Source: Elysia marginata (taxonomy: Eukaryota; Mollusca; Gastropoda; Plakobranchidae). Taken from it: DNA of 31,740 nucleotides. The notes below the pieces were generated by a model, which was not told the DNA's origin, ran no database searches, and worked only from the letters and a program-made list of their open reading frames with translations. The stretch covers positions 86,566 to 118,305 of the forward strand of contig BMAT01012988.1 in NCBI GenBank assembly GCA_019649035.1. Reading direction: 5' to 3'. Of the stretch, positions 1 to 10,147 are shown one piece after another. The translations under genes were made by a program, and so were the position numbers. The number at the start of each line of letters is the position of its first letter. The first letter of the stretch is position 1.

Positions 1-502
1 AGAGCTAAAATATATACCTTCCTTTCAAAAAAATTGACTTGCTTATTTTTGGTACTGTTCAACGTAAAACTATTATCTGTTCAGCCATTTAATTCAAGAA
101 AATAAACATTTTTGCTACAGAATCAATTTTCACTAAAGTTTTTTTTTCTCTTAATTATTTCTATAGTTTTTGTAACAGTTCTTTCAATTAATCACAAGGT
201 GGTTATCATGGTTGTGTATCTTTGCTGGTAGCACCTTGCAACTCAGCAATCTTATAGAGGTATATATTTTACAAACCAGAAGACTTCTGTCCAAGCAGTT
301 GCTTTCTTACTAAGTTTATAAAACCATGCTTTACATCTTTAACTATGGAGGTGGTTAACAGAATTTACAAAAGTAACTTACTTTTGGGTGAATTTCATCG
401 TGGCATGAGGGGTAAAGGATTGCCCACAATTTTATATGCACGTGGCTCTCTTTATCCTTTAAAATGTAGCCTACCTAATGATTTTTTTCTCTTTTTCTTC
501 AG
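1..502. other. Intron upstream of the first visible exon
   Basis: AT-rich. It ends in the pyrimidine tract and CAG acceptor of the exon at 503. No other feature seen. Confidence 0.45.
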
Positions 503-550
503 GTACAAAAACTTGACATGTCCACCAAACAAACATCTTCAAAACTAACT
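503..550 (+). CDS. Internal exon 1 (in window) of an unrecognised CaaX-tailed acidic protein gene
   Basis: A strong polypyrimidine tract ending in CAG precedes this 48-base exon, and a near-consensus donor (ACT|GTAAGT) follows it. It reads in phase 0 as VQKLDMSTKQTSSKLT (16 codons) and joins in frame to the exon at 2714. The frame is open upstream as well (ATG at 345), but the acceptor makes an internal exon more likely than a start. The Met inside the exon could be a start only if this is the first coding exon. The earlier part of the gene would lie left of the window. No domain is recognisable here. Confidence 0.6.
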
Positions 551-2713
551 GTAAGTTTAAAGTATTTCAAATGATTTCCATAGAATAGAGCAGTAGTAGC
601 CTAAAATTTATGTAAACTAAATTTTTAGTCTTAATATACATGATGTAGAGCTTTATCAGAAATCACAATGTGTAAAACTGCATAAACTACATTGTAATTT
701 TTTATGAGGTATGAGAATTTTTTGTGGATCTAAAATAGTTAGAAAAGAAGAAGAAAAAAATCTACTTTCAAGTTTTCATCTCTTTACAGGTCTTGAGACA
801 GATAAATGTTTATACCTTTTCTAAAATTTTCTTTCCTATTAAATTCCCAAATTTATTCTTTTAGCCATATCCTTTGTCTGTTCAGGAATGCTCAAAAAAT
901 TTTTTCAAAACGACCAAACCGTAAAAATATGTAATCCAACTCCTTGGCCAGAATGCGCCAGCACGATTTGTCATAAAACATGTAGGATTTTTAACATTTT
1001 TGTTGATTTGTTTGGACTTCCCACATAACAATTATTATCACTGGGTAATTCAAAGTTAGGTAAGCAAAAGCCAGAACAATGTTGTCTTTAAAGTTAAATG
1101 ATAGAATAAATAGTTTTTTAACATACGATGCAGAAGTTAAATATTACAACAATCGGTGGAATTTGCAAAAAGGTACTTTTTAGAAAAAGTGTTTAACTCC
1201 TTTTTTGGTTTTAAAAGCAAGTAAAACTTTGTGTGGGAATTGGAGATAGGTTGCTGCACTCATTGCTGGAATATAAAGCAATCCATTTCCAGCTGTCTGA
1301 ATCGCAAGTTTATGAAGAGCTGCTATATCTCCTTGGCAGCATTGTAATGCTTCTAATTCTTTAGCACTAATATTCTTGGACAAGTGTGTATTCTTGTGAT
1401 TACCACAAACGCTATTGACAGAGACATGCTAGGTGCTGGATGCAGAAGACAATTACAATCACATCTGTCTTTCTCAGCTGCAATTATATGATGCAAGGTT
1501 GAAGACAGGATACTGTTCCCGACCAAATTTATAGAAGCAGCCTTTTTCCAGTGTTTCTATGACCTAAAATCAGAATTAAAAACAACAAGAAGGCCTTGGC
1601 AGCAGAATCATTCATCTTGAAGAAATTTAAAGAAAGGGGCAATTCAACGGACTAAAATATTGTATATAAGAAAACAGTGTCTTACTAATTATAAGAAAAT
1701 AATATTAAAAACTTTTAAATGGAGACATGACATTTGATTATGGTGTGAGTCGCAATTTGCCCCCTCTTCCCCCAGTCTGATTATATATTTCTCATCAAGA
1801 CACTACCCATCTGCAACGGATACAATGCTAATTGTATAGAAATTACGAAAAGGTTTAAAAAAAATCAACAAATCTACATTTAGACATGACAATAAAACTT
1901 TTTTGTTTTCTGTTAAGGAAAAAATAACATCAGCATACCATTTAATCAATACAAAGAAAAGTTTTTTCCTGAGCGGATTTTTACCATGATCCCACTTTAC
2001 ACATAAATAGAGGAAAATCAACTCAAAGAAATCTCAAACAGCAAGCTGGTATACTTGATTAGTGAAAACAACCAATACTTGGAATCAAATCTTATAGCCA
2101 AAGCGTAAGCAAGAGTTATCATTGTTCACACCATAGAGCTTTCAAACCGTAGTAATTTGGAAAGGGGTTGCTCTCAAAGAGCGTCCAATAAGTAAAATAC
2201 AGTACCTTTTAGTTAATACTGGGATAATGGGAGAGAATTAAAAAAATTACAGTTTGGCATTTCCAGATTAGCAAAAGGTGCACTGGATTTTCTGATTAAA
2301 TCGAAATAAATTCATCAAGCTAGGCACATGTGACCAAAAGGCATACATTACAGATTTTTACACTTAGAACGGACATAGTTCTCATGAACAATATAAATGA
2401 TTTGGATGTCATAGTTTTCACTCTTAAAATCAATAATATATGTCATTTTGGTCTGTCTCTGGGATAGACTATTGCTAGTAGTGCGACTTAATGTTCGTTA
2501 AACATGTGTATGTCATTTCTTCTTTTCTTATTTCTGTAACGTTATATTTTAATTTCAAAGGAGTTATCAATCCACATTCAAACCCAGCCTCAAGAACCAC
2601 TTAATTTGTTTTGATGAGTCACTATCTGCAGGTGCTTGATGAAAGCTGTTCATACAAGTAACTGGAACTTTGTGATTTTTATCAGAAATATTGTTGTCAT
2701 TGTTCTCTAATAG
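551..2713. other. Intron 1-2 of the CaaX-tailed gene
   Basis: About 2.2 kb AT-rich sequence. Short minus-strand frames (1180-1383, 1803-2021) have no supporting features. Confidence 0.5.
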
Positions 2714-2820
2714 GAGGAGGATCCTTTCAATGAAAAACAAGCTGATGGGGACAAGCCTGATGACCCAATAAAGGACAAAAATGAGAGAGTGATTGCCATC
2801 AGGCGGGGTTCAAAAATAAA
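2714..2820 (+). CDS. Exon 2 of the CaaX-tailed acidic protein gene
   Basis: The exon lies between acceptor TAATAG and donor AAA|GTAAAT, 107 bases, entering in phase 0 and leaving two bases over. It encodes about 35 residues: first a charged Glu/Asp/Lys stretch (EEDPFNEKQADGDKPDD), then a basic end around RVIAIRRGSKI. It has no domain I recognise. The leftover two bases complete a Lys codon with the first base of the exon at 4014, which supports the join. The intron before it is about 2.2 kb. Confidence 0.7.
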
Positions 2821-2935
2821 GTAAATTCATATTTTATTTTCATTTATTAAGAGTACTTAGTTTTGATGCTGTTGGTTCGCAAATCCATCACCTATACTTT
2901 AAATTAGAGAAAACTGGTCAGCTTCTTTTTATGTA

Positions 2936-3462
2936 GGAGGGCTGCCCAAATTTTTTCGTGGTTTTTTTTTGCCATTGCATGCTTGTCATTTGAATGGCCA
3001 TAACAAAACTTATACACAGTCAACTAGTACTTTTACAAATTTTGTACATAATGTCTGTCAAAATCAATGCCTTTCCAGGGTTGTAACAGGTAAAAAATGC
3101 CCATCAAGCCGTTTTTTACTCCGTCCATGAATTCTTCATCATCACCTGAACTCTTTTAGAGTAATAATTTTACTGAAACATTTCTAAATCATGTGATCGC
3201 AGTAGACAAGACCTGGGTCCACCACATCACTCCTAAAACAAGAAGTGGTTCAATGATCTGGAAACACTTATCCTCTCTTACCATCAGCAAATTCAAATGC
3301 CAAACTTTGGTGGAAAAATTCATGGTCCCAGGGTTGTGGGATGCACAAGGTATTTTGCTTTGAGATGTTTTCCCTCCTGAACAAACTGTCAATGCTTCCA
3401 CCTATTGTGATACATTGGATAAACTCAGTGAAGCCATTTACCAAAAAAAGAGCTTTAGATAA
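2936..3462 (+). pseudogene. Mariner transposase relic in an intron
   Basis: From about 3193 one frame reads like the catalytic core of a mariner-family (Tc1/mariner) transposase: VIAVDKTWVHHITP matches the family's 'DETWVHH' block, followed by a Trp-Lys-His block, a WDAQGILL block, and from 3364 a block ending YCDTLDKLSEAI. The frame is broken by TGA at 3361-3363 and ends at TAA 3460-3462. The Glu after the first catalytic Asp is Lys. The N-terminal DNA-binding half is missing or decayed beyond recognition. TAGGAGGGCTGCCC at 2934 may be the left terminal repeat, since it resembles mariner ends; no matching right end was seen. It lies between exons 2 and 3 of the CaaX-tailed gene, in the same orientation. 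Confidence 0.75.
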
Positions 3463-4013
3463 TTTTTTAGTACATTTTTACATTTTCAATTTTGATGTTC
3501 TGTTGAAAAACAGATGGATAAAAATGCTCATTAGAATGAGAATTGAATTGAAAACAAAAAGATAGAGCAAGTCCTTGAATTTTTACCAAATGGTCCAAAT
3601 GGTTTGCTTTCAAAGAGATGAATTTGTTGTAATTCTTGCAAAAAATATAAGAATTTTCGTTGGTTCAAATTGTAGGGATTTGGAAAATAGAAAAACTGCT
3701 TTTCATTTGTGTTTATTTATTCAAAATTCAAATTTCAGCTTCCAAGCTATTACAACTCATTGCAAGAAATTTCCGTCTCTAAAATTTTATATCCTCACTT
3801 TTTTTTAACAGAGTAAAGTTATAGAAAAATATCCTCTCAAAAGTTACTAATGATTCTTTAAATTTGTTCTGTTTTTTTTTATTCAACATAAAAAAAAATA
3901 TTTTGTGATTACAAAACCTCATAAACTTTTGATTGCAAAACTTCTCAACCTGTTTCTATCAAAACCAAATAAAGAATAATGTATTTTTTAAAATTTCTTT
4001 TACATTTTGCCAG

Positions 4014-4208
4014 ACACATAAAGGTTAGAAGGTCAGGCACTCTCAGACAGTTTAAAAAGTTTGCCTTAGGCCTGGATGTAACCAGACCTAACACTGCTGA
4101 ACTGCAGGTTATGCCTGGAAGAGATAATGTTAGCATCTTATCTGCTGAGACCATTTCAGAGCATGAAATAGACAATGAAGATGACAGTGACTCAGAGGAC
4201 CATGACAG
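4014..4208 (+). CDS. Exon 3 of the CaaX-tailed acidic protein gene
   Basis: This 195-base exon sits between TTTTGCCAG and donor CAG|GTAAGA. It enters with one base that completes Lys with the preceding exon and leaves two bases over. It encodes 64 residues. The first half is basic and perhaps structured (around VRRSGTLRQFKKFALGLDV, then RPNTAELQVMPGRDNVSIL). The second half is acidic (HEIDNEDDSDSEDHD). The basic RRSGTLRQFKKF segment could be a phosphorylation or interaction motif, which is inference. Family unknown. Confidence 0.75.
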
Positions 4209-4435
4209 GTAAGATTGAATCATAAAAGTAAAATATTCTTATTGCATTACAATTTTAATGAAATGTTTCAACACTTGATTAAATCTCTTTTCCTTCAACC
4301 TTAAAGTGCATGCTTATTTTAAACATATCTAGAAGTTCATTTTGATGGTGTTTTAAACTCAAATAATGACAAGGTTTGTGTTCCAAAGAAGTTTTGTTTT
4401 ATCAAAAAACTTCAATTTGGATCGAAAATAAATTA

Positions 4436-4565
4436 ATAGTAGTGGAATAAAATAATAAAAGTAATTACAATAATAGGCCTAATAATAGTAATAATAATAG
4501 TAATGATAATATTCATAATAATAATAAAACAAAAATAGTAGTAATAATCTTAAAAATAATATCAT
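4436..4565. repeat. AAT/AATAGT microsatellite-like tract
   Basis: About 130 bases of degenerate trinucleotide repeat (AATAAT, AGTAAT and GATAAT units) in the intron between exons 3 and 4 of the CaaX-tailed gene. No coding potential. Confidence 0.8.
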
Positions 4566-5074
4566 TATGGGGAATAATGATTGTACAAGAAGTTATAATA
4601 TTAATCCTATATTTTAAAAAAATAGAGAAATTTTTTGCCACTTGCCTTAGAAAAATTATTAAAAGACCCAAATTTTGTGTTGATAGTTAGGGTAATGCAT
4701 CATTCTAGGGACATGCACCAAATCTGGTCATTTTGAGGCTAAATTGTGGTGAAATAATTTTTTTCCATCTTGAGTTTTTTGCCATATACGCTAATTAACG
4801 AGTCACACGCTGAATATTGATCTACATTGGGCCAACTAGAGCGAGGTGTTTTGCGAACGTCTGAGAGAACCATGACATCATGTCTCTTTCAGCTGCGAGC
4901 CAAGTAGATCTAGACTATCTGTCCCTCAGCAGCTCTAATTAACATTGCAGAACAAGTAATTAATCTATACTTAGCTGTTTTAAATCCACATACAGGCATA
5001 AAACAAAATCTTGCTAGATTCATAGAATCTAGTCTAGATCTAGATGCATGATATCAAGATTAATCTTGCAGTAG

Positions 5075-5425
5075 AAACTCATGGTTTAGGGCCTAAAGAG
5101 AAGGTGGGAGACAAAAAGACAGACAAACAAGTAGGCCTACCAACAGATATGTAAAGACAAAGCAGGAAAGAAAGAGAAAGAGATAGAGAAGTCAGTAGAG
5201 ATGTGAACTTTGATAAAGAGGAGGATTACAACAGTTGCAGACAGACATGTAAATTAAACAGATGTAAACAGAGCAAGCTGCATTTGAAACATGAGGTTTT
5301 GAGCCAAAAGAGAAAGTGGGGGAGGAAGAGATAGACAGTCAAGCATAAACAGAGATGCGAAAACCAAGAGAGAGAGGATGTAACTATGATCAAAAGGGTT
5401 ATAAAAGTCGGGGCAGATGATCACA
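5075..5425. repeat. Diverged tandem duplication of a purine-rich unit of about 200 bp
   Basis: Two similar purine-rich stretches start near 5081 (CTCATGGTTTAGGGCCTAAA) and near 5288 (ACATGAGGTTTTGAGCCAAA). Each continues with AGAGAAGGTGGGAG or AGAGAAAGTGGGGGAG, then a GACAG-containing run and later an AGAGATGTGAAC or AGAGATGCGAAA segment. The spacing and order of shared words point to an old tandem duplication rather than chance purine bias. The exact edges are uncertain. Confidence 0.5.
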
Positions 5426-5660
5426 GATCTATGTCAAGGTTTGTGACCTTAAATTTGGAAGGGTACATTAGTTGTTGTTGTAAAGCAATCAAAATTTAAT
5501 CTTGGAAAGGTCCTTTTCGATATTTAAAATATGAATATTCTCCAAGCTCTCAATTCAAAGCCTAGGTATGTAGCCATTATTAAATTTTCAGTCTTATCTT
5601 CCCTCACAAGCGCAGCCAGTCACAACCGCTATCAGTTCCTTCAGATCGTCTAAGTAATCA

Positions 5661-5745
5661 GAGCGCCGGTGACTCAGTGGTTAGAGAGTTGTGCTACTAA
5701 TGTGAAAGTTGAGGTGTGCAAATGTGAGGGGTACGATCCGGACAC
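5661..5745 (+). mobile_element. tRNA-derived SINE head
   Basis: The stretch looks like the 5' part of a tRNA-related SINE. There is an A-box-like GTGACTCAGTGGTTAGAGAG at 5669-5688, and a B-box-like GGTACGATCCG at 5730-5740 (consensus GGTTCGANNCC). The 40 bases between the boxes are a tRNA-like distance. There is no intact cloverleaf, so it is not read as a functional tRNA gene. The SINE body probably continues to about 5860, but its 3' edge is unclear. Confidence 0.6.
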
Positions 5746-6003
5746 TTGCAACTATTTTTTTTAATTCTCTGAAATAAGCGCGAGGCTTTTTTGAGCGAAT
5801 GAGCTTTGTAATATAGTTTAATGTGTTTTTCTTTTTTTAGTTAAGGGCTTACCATGTTATTTTTTGTTTGTTTAGACCAACAACATGGGCAGTGTAGGGC
5901 CTTTTCGCAACTGGTCTCAATCAATCTTTTTTACCCTTAGCGTACTTAAACCAATTCCACTATCTTATCTTAAAGCTGTAAAACTTGTGGGTATTTCACT
6001 AGT

Positions 6004-6072
6004 TATGATAATAATAACATCAGCAACAACAACAGCAACAGCAATAGTAATAATGATAACTGTGATAATGTA
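6004..6072. repeat. Degenerate trinucleotide repeat (AAT/ACA/GCA)
   Basis: Short tract of ATAATAATAACATCAGCAACAACAACAGCAA type followed by AATAGTAATAATGATAA, inside the intron before exon 4. Confidence 0.7.
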
Positions 6073-6488
6073 AATGGTATAATGGTAGATATCCTTATAT
6101 TACAAATGTTCCAAAACGTGAGAGGTTTCTCATTTTGTAATTTTTGTTTACCCTTTAAACATTTATCAAAAGTATTTTTTAAACATTTCTTTCAGTGGAT
6201 CTAATATGATGTTAATGTAAGTTAGAGGATAATAAGATCTTATAGTGTATGATGCTTATAGAAACAAATAGAAATAGAGACTTTTTCCCTTTGTGTCCAT
6301 GACTAAGATCAGAGAAAGGCTGTCAGTTGCGTGATAAGACATGAGTGTTTAAGCTCAAGTTGATGAGAGATGATGCCAAAAACAGTCCACTTAACAGGAA
6401 ATCAACACGGTCACTCCAGCTTAAACTATTTTGTACAAAGCGTTGCCTTTGCATCAATCAGTTGCAAACATTGTTTACTTTTTGACAG

Positions 6489-6607
6489 AAAAGTAAAGAA
6501 GTATTCACAAGATCAAGATGGTATTGAAGCAGATGATGACAGTGATGAATCTGGAGATGACATGAGAAAAGTCCAAGCGGAAATGAAGAAAGTTGCAAGT
6601 TTGAATG
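6489..6607 (+). CDS. Exon 4 of the CaaX-tailed acidic protein gene
   Basis: Acceptor TTTTTGACAG and donor AATG|GTGAGT bound 119 bases that enter in the phase left by exon 3 (AG+A gives Arg). It encodes 39 residues: a basic start (KVKKYSQDQDG), an acidic middle (IEADDDSDESGDDM), then a possible short helix (RKVQAEMKKVASLN). One base is left over for the next exon. The predicted protein is probably disordered here. Confidence 0.75.
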
Positions 6608-6636
6608 GTGAGTGTAAAAACTGTGGGAACTATAAG

Positions 6637-6840
6637 TACGAGGGTTGATCAGAATGTAATGTGAAAATTGTTGTCTTTTTAAGCCAATCAATACTTTTCA
6701 AATTATGTTACTAGTGTGTTAAAGCTTATTAATCTCACAACATTTGCACCACGTATCAAGAGCAAGATGGTTATCCCCATTGAATATCGGTCAAAGGTAG
6801 AAGCAAGAAGAGTGACTAGATTTCTTCAGGCAAATTGAAA
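6637..6840 (+). mobile_element. Left end of a mariner-like element
   Basis: TACGAGGGTTGATCAGAATG at 6637 resembles the terminal inverted repeat of mariner elements, with the TA target dinucleotide. About 130 bases downstream, at 6768, a Met codon opens a short frame starting MVIPIEYRSKVEARR, which loosely resembles a mariner transposase N-terminus but soon breaks. No matching right end was found, so this is a truncated or decayed copy. It sits only 30 bases past the donor of exon 4. Confidence 0.5.
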
Positions 6841-7921
6841 AAAATGTATAACGACACCATTGCCACGTGTAGCAAAATGCTTTGAGCAAAGAGTATATGA
6901 TTAGTATATTTTGTTTAAAGGGAGCTACACCTGCCTTGAGGGTGAGCCATGCATTGGCCTCTACCCCTTCACCTGTGATGTAAACTCTTGTTGTATTGGT
7001 GAGCTCATATTGACAAACATATTTTCTTTTCCTCTGGACCATGTATTTCTTTAGTTATAGTTTTTCAAAAAATCGGACCAAGATATATGAGGTCTTTTCC
7101 TAAACACCCTATGGTATTATTTAGGAACTGCTAAAGTTTTATGTTCATTAAATGATTGCAATTATCTCTTTGGTTGGCATAACAACTGAATTTTTAAATT
7201 GTTTGATCGCCCTCCATTGTTACATTATATAGCTCATAAGGAGCTAACTTGTACTTAAATCTTTTCTGTACTGGCAACCGTTGAAGATCAATGCTTTTGC
7301 ATGGTCTCTTTTTTAGATTTTGGAATGGTTCTGCACTACCTGTAGCTTTCACAATGTATTTTTTGCTGGTTCCAACATGTAAACTGTTACAATAGTTTAG
7401 CTTTCATAGAACCAGGGGGGTATCAAAATTTATGTAGCATTTGTTGTTAAATAGCCTAACTCAGAAGCAATATTTTGCGTTTTAAAACTTATATTTCTAT
7501 GCAAACTGCTGACAAGGGGAAATTATAGAAAGCTCATTGTCTCTAACAATGTTTTTTATGTTTTTGCATGCATCTTTCTCATGGCTATTGATTTCGGAAA
7601 TTACGTTAGGGTGACTAAAAATTATCTTGTCTGTTTTATCATAATGTGTTTTGAGTCTATTTAATACCATTGATTTACTTCTAAATGAAAGTTTTAATTT
7701 AAAAAGTTATGTCTTTGAAAACTAGTTTTAATCTTGTGGGTTTTTGAGTCTCCCACTCCATACAAGAACTATCAAATGCCTTGTTGTTGGCATTCATTTA
7801 GTATTAGCCATGACATTAATTAAATTTTATTCAGAGTGGGAAGTCCTGAAAGCCATAAAATAGTGTCCTCCCTATATATTTTTAAAATCTGACCCTTTAC
7901 TACATCTTATTACATCAACAG
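6841..7921. other. Intron 4-5 of the CaaX-tailed gene
   Basis: AT-rich non-coding sequence. No frame of useful length, RNA gene or clear repeat was seen after the mariner-like left end. Confidence 0.5.
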
Positions 7922-7992
7922 ATGCTGACATGCCTGGAACTTCTGGTTTTGTCAGTAAAAAAGTTAGTGCTGATGTGCATGCTAAAGCTCAG
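7922..7992 (+). CDS. Exon 5 of the CaaX-tailed acidic protein gene
   Basis: A 71-base exon between CATCAACAG and CAG|GTATGT. Its first two bases complete an Asp codon with the G left by exon 4; 23 further codons follow (ADMPGTSGFVSKKVSADVHA, then KAQ), ending in phase 0. The short size and good splice sites fit an internal exon. Nothing in it is diagnostic. Confidence 0.7.
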
Positions 7993-8146
7993 GTATGTGT
8001 TTATCATAAATAGCTCTCTATAAGCATTTTTTATTTCATGGGCTACCTACTGGTAGCCAGTTCGCCAGGTGTGATAACCTGTGTTATGATGTTTGATTGT
8101 TTTAACTCTCTTTTAAGCTGTTAATTTAAATTTTTTATTCTGGCAG

Positions 8147-8250
8147 GACATTGAATCAGATTCTGAGGACAGTGATAGTTCTGAACTGGACAGCAGCGAT
8201 GACAGTGACGATGATGAAGAACAATACAAAGCTGACTCCAAACTTCAAAA
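8147..8250 (+). CDS. Exon 6 of the CaaX-tailed acidic protein gene (Asp/Ser-rich)
   Basis: Acceptor TTCTGGCAG and donor AAAA|GTAGGA bound 104 bases. Phase 0 in, two bases out. It encodes 34 residues dominated by Asp, Glu and Ser (ESDSEDSDSSELDSSDDSDD and on), the composition of a casein kinase 2 phosphorylation cluster (inference). Such acidic runs occur in many unrelated proteins and do not identify the family. Confidence 0.75.
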
Positions 8251-9438
8251 GTAGGAAACTAATATGGTGTTAACAATGCCACTTACTTGTAATCTGTGTG
8301 TACTTACATTTATTGTGTATTTTGAATTAACTCAAGGGTGATTTTTTTTTCATACACACCTCTGCCAGTATTTAAAAAGTTATTTGCTACTTCATTCATA
8401 ATTTTTTGTCATATCTAATTCATTGCACAAACATTTCTTTTTTCATTTCATATAGAGACTATAAATTGTCAATGTGAAAACCTTTTTGGTTGCTTTATTT
8501 CATTACAATTATGATTATCAGGATTATTTTTACTCCCTTTGCTTTTCTCTTTGTTTCTGTTGTTTTCTATCATTCTGTCTACGTTTTTTTTTATCTATAT
8601 TAGTAGGACTAATGTTGTCATTGTTCTTTTTTGTTATTATTGAGTGATTATAATAGTGCAATGTATTTTGGTTTAAAAAAAAGGACATTTTAATTTTATT
8701 ATGGGTTTATTAATAAGAAAGTTATAGTAGCTGTCATAAAGTGATGCTTTCTCACACCACTTTGTGTTATAGACTTTGCACAACTTCAAATCGTTCTCCA
8801 TTAGTTCTCTGTCTTGAAGAAGTTTCTTAAAACATTTAAACAATTTGGAAGTCAAAGCAGTTCTGTGTTTTTAGTTTCACTACCCTCTGAATTGAGCCTT
8901 GCACATTTACTTGTGGCTCAGATTTTGCTCTCAAGCATGGAAAAGCAGATAAGGGAGGTTCAAAAGAAAGTACAAGAAAAGGTGAAAGCTCTAATGATAT
9001 GCAGGCATGCATCTGAATAATGTTTAGCTTTTATTCCCTAGACAAAATACACATTAGCTTTGAAGATATGGGAATATTTGGAGAATTAACTTCATGACTT
9101 GAATGTGTTTTCTTTTTTTCTTTTTGGGGCTTATGGTGCAAGAAGTACCAAGGAAATGATAAAAGGTTTGTTTCCTTAAGTTGTCAAAAATTTGAATTAC
9201 ACCAGAAGGTGAAATTACATGGAAATAAAAAAAAACTGAGAATGACAAACCATATCTTTCAAAGTCAAACTTTCCTCATGTAAATATCATTAAAATTGTA
9301 GAATGCAATCATTACTTTTTGAATATCAATTTCATCAATTGCTCATTTTTACTACAAGTTTAATATAAAAATGTGCATACTCATAAGACACATTAAGTAC
9401 ACACTATATATTTTGACAATTTTCCATCTCCCACCTAG
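8251..9438. other. Intron 6-7 of the CaaX-tailed gene
   Basis: About 1.2 kb of AT-rich sequence with no supported gene. A frame at 8814-9020 is preceded by no convincing splice site and matches nothing I recognise. Confidence 0.5.
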
Positions 9439-9581
9439 AAAAAACAGTGCTCCTCCTGTACCATCCTTGTCTCCACCAACTACTAAAGAAAGGGTGGAAA
9501 ATACAACCTATGAGAGACCATCACATGGGGAACTTTTATATGAAACTATCGACCATCATAAGTCAAGAGGGAACACTCAAG
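9439..9581 (+). CDS. Exon 7 of the CaaX-tailed gene; may extend to 9731
   Basis: Acceptor CCACCTAG is followed by a frame continuing the two leftover bases of exon 6. The exon encodes a Pro/Ser stretch (SAPPVPSLSPPTT), then ELLYETIDHHKSRGNTQ. Donor CAAG|GTGAGG at 9582 leaves one base, which fits exon 8. The frame stays open and looks coding to a second, phase-compatible donor, TTTG|GTGGGT, after 9731, which would add 50 residues (including RRASDDDGLNFF and NIFQRGSYPQDKNEYF). The two donors may be alternatives. A YETI motif here recurs in exon 8 (VYETIRSQ), suggesting a repeated short motif. Confidence 0.7.
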
Positions 9582-10147
9582 GTGAGGACACGCTAGCCCA
9601 GCGCAGAGCATCGGATGATGATGGCCTAAATTTCTTTCATGCTGATGGAATGGCGCTCAAAGGCAGGCTAGGTGAAGGGTCAAACATTTTCCAGAGAGGA
9701 TCTTATCCTCAGGATAAAAATGAATATTTTGGTGGGTTGAGGCAGAAATTCACAAGGCCTCTATTATATCGGTTGTCTGTAGAGCTAGACATTAGATGTT
9801 TAAAGTCATGAACTTTTATGATTTTTTTGCATTGTTATTATTGTTACGAGTATTATTAATATTATGAGTATGCAGACACAAATAGAAAGGTATGCCTGGA
9901 TTAATCCTAGGCCTACATTGTAAAAGGTCTCCAATAAACATGGCTATAAATAGTAACAGTTCAGGTTTTATATGTCTAAGAAAGACTTATTATGATAAGC
10001 TTATGAATGCATAAAAATCTAAATCTTTCCTATACCTGGGTATTGAAACACTACATGTTTCATAACATATAGGTGGCAGTTCCTGAGGTGACTGTTTGGT
10101 TGTCAGACTCCCTGTATGAGCTGACAACCATCATAGCATGAAACATA

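Larger units (their letters stand above)
4209..6488. other. Intron 3-4 of the CaaX-tailed gene (2.3 kb)
   Basis: Apart from the microsatellites, the purine-rich tandem duplication and the SINE head listed separately, no coding exon is visible. Near 5020-5045 there is a CTAGATCTAGATGCATGATATC word of a kind also seen at about 29180-29270. Confidence 0.5.

Noticed and set aside
1180..1383. Minus-strand 67-codon frame (ISAKELEALQCCQGDIAALH)
   Set aside because: Helical-looking, but isolated, with no splice sites matched to a neighbour and no family recognised.
3945..4223. Minus-strand 92-codon frame rich in Ser and Leu
   Set aside because: It is the antisense of the acidic exon at 4014-4208 and has no features of its own.
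5098..5425. CRISPR-like or satellite array in the purine-rich stretch
   Set aside because: There are only two diverged units, no regular short repeats with unique spacers, and the genome is animal.
5661..5745. A functional tRNA gene
   Set aside because: A- and B-box-like motifs are present, but no full cloverleaf with a plausible anticodon stem and acceptor stem could be formed.
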